From contig CANFLJ010000166.1 in assembly GCA_947447815.1 (NCBI GenBank), positions 1-5,154 of the forward strand: a stretch of DNA of 5,154 nt. The letters run 5' to 3'. The DNA is from Chitinophagaceae bacterium (GTDB lineage: Bacteria > Bacteroidota > Bacteroidia > Chitinophagales > Chitinophagaceae). Shown here in pieces: positions 1 to 5,154 of the stretch (its first letter is position 1; each line of letters opens with the position of its first letter). The notes below the pieces were generated by a model, which saw only the letters and a list, made by a program, of their open reading frames with translations, was not told the DNA's origin and ran no database searches. A program made the position numbers and the translations under genes.

Positions 1-1011
1 AAATCATCCGATGACTGGACCAGTGGTTTTTATCCTGGTTGTTTATGGTATGCTTATGAATTAAGCAAGGATAACAACTTTAAGCAATATGCTATACAAT
101 GGACTGCTGGCATTGAAAGACAAAAGTATAATACCAAAACGCATGACTTGGGATTTCGCTTTGGCTGCTCCTTTGTAAAAGGTTTAAAACTTGCACCTAA
201 TGACAGTGCAACTGCAAGATATAAAGAGATTGTTTTAACGGCAGCCAAAACGATGGATCAGCGCTTTGTGCCTGAAATTGGTGCCTATACTTCCGATTGG
301 GATTTTAAACCATTGCCCAACTCTGTTCCTGTAGTAATTGATATTATGATGAATCTGGAAATGTTATTATGGACCGCTCAAAATGGAGGGGATACAGAAA
401 GAGTGAAGCGTTGTATTACGCATGCTGCTACTTCTTACCGGGATTTAATAAGGCCTGATGCCAGTAGTTTTCATATTGCCCGTTACGATAAAAATACTGG
501 CCAATTATTAAATCAGGGACAATTACAGGGGGATGTAGATTCCAGTACCTGGTCACGTGGGCATGCCTGGATGATATATGGTTTAGTAACATTATACCGA
601 TTTACAAAAGAGGAACAATATCTGCTTAAAGCAATGAAAGAGAGTGATTATTTCCTGCAGCATTTACCAAAAGACAGGATTGCAAGATGGGACTTTCAAT
701 CTGCTATAGATTACCGGGATGCTTCAGCCTCTGCAATAGTTTGTTCTGCATTATTAGAGATGCAGGGCTATATTAAAAATCGAAAGAAACAAAGACATTA
801 CTTATCGGAAGCCGAGAAGATACTAGAATCATTATGCCAAAAGCCTTATTTCTCTGAAGGAACAAATACCAACTGTCTGCTATTACATTCCACGCAATAT
901 TTTCATAGAACGGATAACACAGATGTCCCTTGTTCGTTTGCTGATTACTATTTCATGGAGTCGTTGGTAAGATATAAAGCGTGGAGGAGTAAAAGAAATC
1001 TGGCCTTATAA
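1..1011 (+). CDS. GH88 unsaturated glucuronyl hydrolase, 5'-truncated by the window edge
   Basis: Frame 1 is open from the first base, so 336 C-terminal residues are visible and the start and any signal peptide lie upstream. Family role (known): GH88 hydrolyses the non-reducing-end delta-4,5-unsaturated uronic acid from oligosaccharides made by polysaccharide lyases. Seen here: a DDWTSGFYPG motif at residues 4-13, THDLGF at 47-52, VIDIMMNLEMLLW at 112-124, FHIARYD at 157-163, QGDVDSSTWSRGHAW at 176-190, and a C-terminal DVPCSFADYYFMESLVRY block. Matched from memory to Bacillus sp. GL1 UGL, the pocket residues His87, Asp88, Asp149, His193, Gln211, Trp219, Arg221 and Trp225 correspond to H48, D49, D114, H158, Q176, W184, R186 and W190, with a constant offset of 35 from Asp149 onward. 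The enzyme therefore looks catalytically intact. Full-length members are near 380-420 residues, so about 50-80 are missing. Family assignment is firm; the substrate (glycosaminoglycan, gellan or other) is not decidable. A TTG at 148 is internal and not a start. Confidence 0.93.
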   Translation, partial: KSSDDWTSGFYPGCLWYAYELSKDNNFKQYAIQWTAGIERQKYNTKTHDLGFRFGCSFVKGLKLAPNDSATARYKEIVLTAAKTMDQRFVPEIGAYTSDWDFKPLPNSVPVVIDIMMNLEMLLWTAQNGGDTERVKRCITHAATSYRDLIRPDASSFHIARYDKNTGQLLNQGQLQGDVDSSTWSRGHAWMIYGLVTLYRFTKEEQYLLKAMKESDYFLQHLPKDRIARWDFQSAIDYRDASASAIVCSALLEMQGYIKNRKKQRHYLSEAEKILESLCQKPYFSEGTNTNCLLLHSTQYFHRTDNTDVPCSFADYYFMESLVRYKAWRSKRNLAL

Positions 1012-1054
1012 TGAGCTGTATTCTAATATTTTAAATAAGCATTACAATCAAATA

Positions 1055-2164
1055 ATGAAAATACAATTCACTCATACTCCAGTTTTAATTCTTCTGACTG
1101 TCCTAATTTTTGTTACTTCTGGAAATGGACAAGTTAAAAAAATCTTACCAAAAGGGAAATCAACTCAATTGAAAATAAACCCAAGTAGTCAATCCAAACT
1201 TGTAAAAACGCAAGGTTCTACGGAGAGCGATAATGTATGGTGTAGCTTACAAGATAAAGCAGGCAACTTGTGGTTTGGTACTACTGGTGAAGGTATTTAT
1301 CGTTATGATGGAAAATCGTTTAGTCAATTTACAGTAAAAGATGGGCTAAACAGTAATGCTGTTTATTCATTATTAGAAGATATAGCTGGAAATATTTGGA
1401 TTGGTACACTTGATGGAATTTGCCGTTACGATGGAAATAAAATAAGCCGTATACCAATCACAGGAAACCTTGTTTCTAAAGATAACAGTGACAATTATTA
1501 TAATAGTCAATCCAAAAAGAATACAGTTTGGAGTATGTTGCAGGATAAAAGTGGAAAGATCTGGTTTGGAACTGGCGATGGTGTTTATACCTACAATGGA
1601 AAAATATTTATTCATTTTTTACAAAATGATGGAGTAATTAATAAAGAAAAACTTCATCTTAAAATGATTGATTGTATGGTAGAAGATAAAAATGGTACTA
1701 TCTGGTTCGCCTCAGGATGTCCTCCTGGTATGGAGGGCGTTTGCCGATACGATGGTAAATCAATCAGTAGTTTTAAACCCAATGGTGATGGTTGGATTCG
1801 TAGTATAAAAGAAGATAAAAAAGGTAACTTATGGTTTGGAGGTAGAAATCACGGTAATTTTATTTTTGATAGAAAAAACTTTACCAATTTTACCAAGAAA
1901 GTAGGCATAGGGAATCCTATTTTGGTAGACAAGAAAGGTAATATCTGGTTTAATGGAGAAGAAAAACTATCTACTGTAGAAAGTGATGGTGGAATTTGGT
2001 GTTATGATGGAAAAAACTTTACTAATTTGGGTATTAAGAATGGAATGAGTAAATACTTTGTATGGTGTATGTTTGAAGACAAAAATGGAAACATTTGGAT
2101 AGGCACTCGAAACACAGGTCTATATAAGTACGATGGAAAAACTTTTACCAGTTTTACTGAATAG
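1055..2164 (+). CDS. Secreted seven-bladed Reg_prop beta-propeller protein
   Basis: A 369-residue protein. The N-terminus is a signal peptide: a short basic start (MKIQF), a hydrophobic core at residues 9-20, and likely cleavage around residues 23-26 (SGNGQ). A polar linker follows to about residue 58. The rest is seven repeats of the two-component-regulator propeller type, with the core D-K-x-G-N-I-W-F/I-G and Y-D-G-K-x-F signatures. The W-containing cores sit at residues 71-75, 113-117, 168-172, 215-219, 258-262, 296-300 and 346-350, which fits one closed seven-bladed propeller. In Bacteroidota these repeats usually form the periplasmic sensor half of hybrid two-component systems. Here there is no transmembrane helix after the signal, no kinase and no DNA-binding domain, and the protein stops right after the last blade (FTSFTE). 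It is thus a free exported propeller, perhaps ligand-binding or part of a larger assembly (inference). It starts 43 bases after the GH88 stop; the ATG fits the signal peptide. No clear promoter or ribosome binding site is seen. Confidence 0.9.
   Translation: MKIQFTHTPVLILLTVLIFVTSGNGQVKKILPKGKSTQLKINPSSQSKLVKTQGSTESDNVWCSLQDKAGNLWFGTTGEGIYRYDGKSFSQFTVKDGLNSNAVYSLLEDIAGNIWIGTLDGICRYDGNKISRIPITGNLVSKDNSDNYYNSQSKKNTVWSMLQDKSGKIWFGTGDGVYTYNGKIFIHFLQNDGVINKEKLHLKMIDCMVEDKNGTIWFASGCPPGMEGVCRYDGKSISSFKPNGDGWIRSIKEDKKGNLWFGGRNHGNFIFDRKNFTNFTKKVGIGNPILVDKKGNIWFNGEEKLSTVESDGGIWCYDGKNFTNLGIKNGMSKYFVWCMFEDKNGNIWIGTRNTGLYKYDGKTFTSFTE
1186..1516 (+). repeat. Two copies of a 13-base direct repeat inside the propeller gene
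   Basis: The 13-mer TAGTCAATCCAAA occurs at 1186-1198 and again at 1504-1516, in the same reading frame, giving SQSK in both the N-terminal linker (residues 45-48) and an 18-residue polar insert between blades 2 and 3 (residues 151-154). A shorter relative, TAGTCAATC, lies at 2339-2347 in the next gene and also encodes SQS just after the lipid cysteine. Both propeller copies fall in low-complexity linker, not in a blade. Confidence 0.5.
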
Positions 2165-2242
2165 TAATTAATATAAATAAATACTGTAGATTACAAGTAG
2201 TTTGAATAGTATTAGGGGAGTCGATTTCAATTTTAGGTGTAT

Positions 2243-2271
2243 TTTGTCCTCAATTAAATCAAGTATTTTTG
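2243..2271 (+). promoter_or_regulatory. Candidate Bacteroidota-type promoter for the DKNYY lipoprotein gene
   Basis: TTTG at 2243-2246 and TATTTTTG at 2264-2271 match the Bacteroidota sigma factor consensus (TTTG, spacer, TAnnTTTG) with a 17-base spacer. A start site a few bases after 2271 would leave a leader of only about 10 bases before the ATG at 2286. This placement supports 2286 as the real start, because a TTG start at 2202 would lie upstream of the promoter. The region is AT-rich, so chance matches are possible. Confidence 0.45.
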
Positions 2272-2285
2272 TAATTCGTTATTTT

Positions 2286-2966
2286 ATGAATAAAGCTAAT
2301 TATATAATTGTACTTCTTGTTTTATATTCTTGTACAAATAGTCAATCTGAAAAACTAACAGGTACTAAACAAGATACCAAGTCAAAAATTAATTCTAAAA
2401 GTGACAAACGAATAGAAATTGAAGGACGTGAGATGAAATGCGGCTTGTATATAGACATTGATGGCGATATTTACTTTAAAACAATTGACAATTCTAATAA
2501 TATGGATTCTATTCGTTCAAATGAAATTGAGTATGCCAAGTTGAACTACATATATAATGCGGATAAATCGGATACGAACTATGGTGGACTTATGAAGATG
2601 AAATATGTAGTAGATACTTCGACTTTCAAAATAGTTAATACATTTTATTTTAAAGATAAAAATCATGTATACGACTTTACTCCAATGGTTGATGGTGGAA
2701 CAATTGCTGTAAATTCTGATATTGATGTCAAGACTTTTAAAGCCTTAGCATGTGAGTATTTTGCTAAAGATAAAAGGCATTGTTACTATCGTGGAAACAT
2801 AATAGAAGGGGCAGACTTAAAAAGCTTTAAAGTATTAGATTCATTACGTGGCAGTTCAATTTCTTACGATAAAAACAATGTTTATGAATTTGAAAACAAA
2901 TTGACCGCTAAAGAAATAAAAGAAGAAAAGCTTGACTACTTGGTAAAGAAGAAAAAATACAACTAA
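2286..2966 (+). CDS. Lipoprotein with DKNYY-like repeats
   Basis: A 226-residue protein if started at the ATG at 2286. That start is chosen because it gives a clean type II signal peptide: MNK, a hydrophobic run at residues 6-14, then the lipobox LYSC with the lipid-carrying cysteine at residue 16. The same frame is open back to a TTG at 2202, but that would bury the signal 28 residues in. Residues 17-45 are a polar Ser/Lys linker. The C-terminal half carries three spaced repeats with the core D-K-x-x-x-Y: DKNHVYDF at 124-131, DKRHCYYRG at 162-170 and DKNNVYEF at 195-202, the second followed by EGADLKSFKVLDS. This resembles the Pfam DKNYY family, whose function is unknown. The residues after Cys16 (TNSQSEK) lack the acidic cluster of Bacteroidota surface-export signals, so a periplasm-facing outer-membrane anchor is more likely (inference). 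It lies 121 bases after the propeller gene, on the same strand, and is similarly AT-rich. Confidence 0.82.
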   Translation: MNKANYIIVLLVLYSCTNSQSEKLTGTKQDTKSKINSKSDKRIEIEGREMKCGLYIDIDGDIYFKTIDNSNNMDSIRSNEIEYAKLNYIYNADKSDTNYGGLMKMKYVVDTSTFKIVNTFYFKDKNHVYDFTPMVDGGTIAVNSDIDVKTFKALACEYFAKDKRHCYYRGNIIEGADLKSFKVLDSLRGSSISYDKNNVYEFENKLTAKEIKEEKLDYLVKKKKYN

Positions 2967-3003
2967 TATTAGGCATGGCTTTATTAGGGATTGACTTTAT
3001 ATA

Positions 3004-3031
3004 TTTGGTAAAGAATGTATTATTAATTTTG
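3004..3031 (+). promoter_or_regulatory. Candidate Bacteroidota-type promoter for the VOC gene
   Basis: TTTG at 3004-3007 and TAATTTTG at 3024-3031 fit the TTTG, spacer, TAnnTTTG pattern with a 16-base spacer, one base under the usual range. The predicted leader would be about 50 bases. A second perfect TAnnTTTG (TATATTTG, 3000-3007) overlaps the upstream element but has no good TTTG partner further upstream. Either would give the VOC gene a promoter separate from the lipoprotein gene. Confidence 0.38.
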
Positions 3032-3086
3032 AAATTTTAGGACCATAATTAAACGGCAATAGAACATTAAAAAACAAACATAAACT

Positions 3087-3524
3087 ATGGCACTTATTAA
3101 TCCTCACATTAACTTCAATGGAAATGCCGAAGAAGCATTTACCTTTTACAAATCTGTATTTGGCGGAGAATTTGCAAAAATTATGCGATTTAAAGATCTG
3201 GCAAGTGATGAGTTTCCGGTAGCAGATCATGAAGCAAATAAAATAATGCACATTGCTTTGCCAATTGGAAAAAATATTTTAATGGCTAATGATGTTCCGG
3301 AGATTCTGGGAAAAACAAATGAAAATGAGAACAGGTCTAAGATAGCCATCAGCGCAGAAAGTAAGGAAGAAGCAGATACATTATTCAATGGCCTTTCGGC
3401 AGGAGGGCAAATAGAGTATCCAATAGGTGATAGTCCATGGGGCTCCTATTTTGGAAGCTTCAGAGATAAATATGGCATAGAATGGATGGTAGACTTTGAT
3501 CCGAATTATAAAGGCCAACTATAA
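3087..3524 (+). CDS. VOC-superfamily (PhnB/glyoxalase-like) protein
   Basis: A 145-residue protein of normal length for the single-domain PhnB-like branch of the vicinal oxygen chelate superfamily. Family hallmarks are visible: the opening NPHINFNGNAEEAFTFYKSV (residues 5-24), the FGGEF turn at 25-29, a central MHIALPIG strand at 54-61, a second module from about residue 85 (KIAISAESKEEAD), and the closing W-G-x-Y-F-G-S-F-x-D-K-Y-G-I-E-W block at residues 118-133. H7, H55 and E132 sit where VOC proteins often place metal ligands, but I cannot confirm a metal site. Database entries of this type are often named 3-demethylubiquinone methyltransferase-like, which is a fold-based label and not a demonstrated activity. 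There is no signal peptide, so it is cytoplasmic. It starts at the first ATG in frame, with an A-rich leader and no Shine-Dalgarno sequence. It lies 120 bases after the lipoprotein gene and appears to be its own unit. Substrate is unknown. Confidence 0.9.
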   Translation: MALINPHINFNGNAEEAFTFYKSVFGGEFAKIMRFKDLASDEFPVADHEANKIMHIALPIGKNILMANDVPEILGKTNENENRSKIAISAESKEEADTLFNGLSAGGQIEYPIGDSPWGSYFGSFRDKYGIEWMVDFDPNYKGQL

Positions 3525-3567
3525 CTGAAGATAATCTTCAATTCAAGACATAAAGTTCCTGTCCACT

Positions 3568-3596
3568 TTTATGATATCATTTTATATTATCATAAA
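3568..3596. other. AT-rich inverted repeat between the VOC and DUF3050 genes
   Basis: TTTATGATA (3568-3576) and TATCATAAA (3588-3596) form a perfect 9-base inverted repeat around an 11-base loop. The left arm overlaps a 10-base palindrome, ATGATATCAT (3571-3580). A smaller hairpin, GAAGA-TAA-TCTTC (3527-3539), lies just after the VOC stop. Neither has a GC-rich stem followed by a T run, so a standard intrinsic terminator is not supported. A weak terminator, an RNA end-stabilising hairpin or an operator are all possible. The rest of the 191-base gap shows no recognisable signal. Confidence 0.35.
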
Positions 3597-3715
3597 TGCT
3601 GCATTGTATTTAATTTAATATTCTAAGGGGAATATTTACTATACAAAATAATTATTCCAATAAACTTTTTATATTCTTCTAATGTTACTATAAAAAATTA
3701 ATTTATATAGTAGTA

Positions 3716-4486
3716 ATGACTGAAGAGATAGAAAAAATAAGAAAAGCAATAGAGCCTTTAAGGCAACAGATCATTAATCATAAAGTATATTCAGCAATTA
3801 AAGACTTAAATGATTTGAAAGTTTTTATGCAATATCATGTTTATGCTGTTTGGGACTTTATGTCTTTGCTAAAAACACTTCAAAAAAACTTAACGTGCAT
3901 AGATGTACCATGGTATCCTAAAGGTTCTGCGGATAATAGGTATCTAATAAACGAAATTGTAGTAGGAGAGGAGTCCGATATTGACCACAATGGCATTAGA
4001 AAAAGCCATTTCGAAATATATCTTGATGCTATGAAACAATGTGGTGCAGATACCAGTCAAATGGAGAATTTTATTGATGAATTAAAAAAGACAGGAAATT
4101 TTAATACAGCTTTTCAATCATCTCAAACCCCAATAGAAGCAAAAGAGTTTGTTGAATTTACATTTAATATAATAGATATTGGTAAAGATTATTTACAATC
4201 AGCCATTTTTACATTTGGTCGTGAAGATCTAATTCCAGGTATGTTTATTTCTATTGTAAATGATATTCATAATAAATTTCCTGATAGTATTTCAATTTTC
4301 AAATACTATCTTGAAAGGCACATTGAAGTAGATGGCGACCATCACAGTCATCTTGCAATACAAATGACCTCATCCTTATGTGCTAATAATCCATTATTTT
4401 GGGAAGAAGCGGAAAAAGTAGTCATTGCATCTTTGCAAAAACGAATTAACCTTTGGGATGGTGCATACAGACAAATATTGAACTAA
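3716..4486 (+). CDS. DUF3050 protein, haem-oxygenase-like fold, possible diiron enzyme
   Basis: A 256-residue cytoplasmic protein, full length for the family. Recognisable conserved blocks are YHVYAVWDFMSLLKTLQ (residues 40-56), IVVGEESD (81-88), SHFEIYLDAM (97-106), FTFGREDLIPGMF (165-177) and YYLERHIEVDGDHHSHLA (197-214). I recognise these as DUF3050, an all-helical family in the haem-oxygenase-like superfamily with no agreed function. H202-x3-D206-x2-H209 matches the third-helix metal motif of haem-oxygenase-like diiron oxidases, and E170 lies 32 residues before H202, the spacing I recall for Glu142 to His174 in Chlamydia CADD. H98 and E85 or E86 could complete the site (inference). The ATG at 3716 is the only sensible start: the protein begins in the first helix. 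No Shine-Dalgarno and no convincing promoter are seen in the 191 bases upstream. It converges with the kinase gene on the other strand. Substrate unknown; a simple iron- or haem-related role remains an alternative. Confidence 0.85.
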   Translation: MTEEIEKIRKAIEPLRQQIINHKVYSAIKDLNDLKVFMQYHVYAVWDFMSLLKTLQKNLTCIDVPWYPKGSADNRYLINEIVVGEESDIDHNGIRKSHFEIYLDAMKQCGADTSQMENFIDELKKTGNFNTAFQSSQTPIEAKEFVEFTFNIIDIGKDYLQSAIFTFGREDLIPGMFISIVNDIHNKFPDSISIFKYYLERHIEVDGDHHSHLAIQMTSSLCANNPLFWEEAEKVVIASLQKRINLWDGAYRQILN

Positions 4487-4606
4487 CAAATTCACTTAAT
4501 CTTCAATAGTCTCTGTTTTTTAAATAATAAAGGATTTACATTAATTATTATCAGTGATGTAGCGTAGGCAGATAGTTGAATACAATTGAAAGTTTAATGA
4601 ACTAGC

Positions 4607-5154
4607 TTATTCCACATATTCCATTAAGGGAATAAGAACTGTTGTCTTGGTGCCCTTGCCAAGGGTAGAATCAATATTAATCATTCCATTTAAAGAGACC
4701 GCTCGCTCTCTCATACCCAACAATCCATGATGAGCCTTTGTATCTACTGCATTTATATCAAAACCAACACCATCATCTTCTATAGATAATACAATATGTT
4801 CATTCTCCATTCTTAATTCTATTACAACCAGATTTGCTTTAGCGTAACGCAGAATATTGGTAAAACATTCCTGATATATTCTAAATAGCACTAAACTGAT
4901 ATTGCTATTAATTTCCATTCCCTTTTCCTGGCTTATATTGGTATTAAATTCAATATCGATGTTAGTAGTGGTTTTATAGCTGCTCAATAACCATTGCAAA
5001 GCACCAATAATACCAATGTCGGTCAACATTTGAGGGTAGAGGTTATTATATAATCTTCTGCTTGTTTCAACTGTTTCCATGGTTATCTTTTCAAATTCTT
5101 CCAGTTTATCTGCTAGGAGGGTTTTATCTGAATCAATATTTCTTTTAATCCATG
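4607..5154 (-). CDS. Sensor histidine kinase, HisKA_3/HATPase class, C-terminal part (N-terminus off window)
   Basis: The minus-strand frame stays open to the right edge, giving 181 visible residues; the ATG at 5080 is internal. Residues 1-35 are the end of the dimerisation helices (DKLEEFEKITMETVETSRRL), followed by YPQMLTDIGIIGALQWLL at 39-56, the counterpart of the LRP-x-x-LDDLGL-x-AAL segment that ends HisKA_3 domains. The ATPase domain follows: N-box YQECFTNILRYAKAN at 93-107, G1-like EDDGVGFD at 125-132, G2-like HHGLLGMRER at 141-150, and GKGTKTTVLIPL at 165-176. This class (NarX/DesK-like) autophosphorylates on a histidine in an ELHD-type box, here outside the window, and passes the phosphate to a NarL/LuxR-type regulator. 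The input domain cannot be seen, so the signal and membrane placement are unknown. The N-box has Tyr where a His usually follows Lys/Arg. No response regulator follows the stop; the next gene, 120 bases away, is convergent. Confidence 0.92.
   Translation of the reverse strand, partial: WIKRNIDSDKTLLADKLEEFEKITMETVETSRRLYNNLYPQMLTDIGIIGALQWLLSSYKTTTNIDIEFNTNISQEKGMEINSNISLVLFRIYQECFTNILRYAKANLVVIELRMENEHIVLSIEDDGVGFDINAVDTKAHHGLLGMRERAVSLNGMINIDSTLGKGTKTTVLIPLMEYVE

Noticed and set aside
54..248. 64-residue minus-strand open frame inside GH88
   Set aside because: It lies wholly opposite a well-supported GH88 coding frame and shows no recognisable family; it is a shadow frame.
1012..1054. Promoter for the propeller gene in the 43-base gap
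   Set aside because: The best match to TAnnTTTG (TATTTTAA) has only six of eight positions and no TTTG partner at proper spacing, so co-transcription with GH88 and an unseen promoter are equally open.
1373..1615. 80-residue minus-strand open frame opposite the propeller gene
   Set aside because: It is antisense to clear Reg_prop repeats in the plus frame and shows no domain of its own.
1200..2164. DNA-level tandem repeat array or phase-variable tract in the propeller gene
   Set aside because: The repetition is at protein level (seven diverged blades of about 40-55 residues); the nucleotide copies are too diverged and unequal in length to act as a slippage array.
2180..2213. Inverted repeat AATACT/AGTATT after the propeller stop codon
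   Set aside because: Only six paired bases with a 22-base loop and no T tract; expected by chance in AT-rich sequence.
2963..2972. Palindrome CTAATATTAG spanning the lipoprotein stop codon
   Set aside because: It overlaps the stop codon, cannot form a hairpin with a usable loop, and is short enough to be chance.
2997..3251. 84-residue minus-strand open frame covering the VOC promoter region and 5' end
   Set aside because: It overlaps conserved VOC coding sequence and has no recognisable motif or start signal; it is most likely fortuitous.
4521..4551. Possible bidirectional terminator between the convergent DUF3050 and kinase genes
   Set aside because: ATAATAA (4524-4530) can pair with TTATTAT (4545-4551), but the stem is seven A-T pairs with a 14-base loop, too weak to call. 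The T run at 4515-4520 is upstream of the stem and not after it.

Overview
The window is an ordinary chromosomal stretch from a member of the Bacteroidota, most likely an environmental, polysaccharide-degrading lineage such as Chitinophagales, Sphingobacteriales or Cytophagales (inference). The evidence is low GC (about 25-45% in hand-counted 60-base lines), the absence of clear Shine-Dalgarno sequences, matches to the Bacteroidota promoter consensus (TTTG, spacer, TAnnTTTG), and the gene families: a GH88 unsaturated uronyl hydrolase, a secreted two-component-regulator-type beta-propeller, a DKNYY-type lipoprotein, a PhnB-like VOC protein, a DUF3050 protein and a HisKA_3-class sensor kinase.

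Layout: 1-1011 (+) is the C-terminal 336 residues of a GH88 enzyme whose 5' end lies outside the window. 1055-2164 (+) is a secreted protein made of seven Reg_prop repeats and nothing else. 2286-2966 (+) is a lipoprotein with DKNYY-like repeats, preceded by a good candidate promoter. 3087-3524 (+) is a VOC/glyoxalase-fold protein with its own candidate promoter. 3716-4486 (+) is a DUF3050 protein of the haem-oxygenase-like fold. 4607-5154 (-) is the C-terminal half of a sensor histidine kinase, convergent with the DUF3050 gene and running off the right edge. All intergenic gaps are under 200 bases. I found no tRNA, rRNA, CRISPR array, insertion sequence or attachment site.

The genes do not form one obvious pathway. 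GH88 enzymes finish the breakdown of lyase-derived unsaturated uronic-acid oligosaccharides, so polysaccharide-utilisation genes may lie to the left. The propeller and lipoprotein form an AT-rich pair of exported proteins of unknown role. The VOC and DUF3050 proteins are probably independent cytoplasmic genes. The kinase belongs to a separate leftward unit. The most interesting points are a complete set of candidate diiron ligands in the DUF3050 protein, matching the spacing of haem-oxygenase-like diiron oxidases, and the free-standing seven-bladed propeller with cysteines at repeating positions. I see no convincing new multi-gene system.
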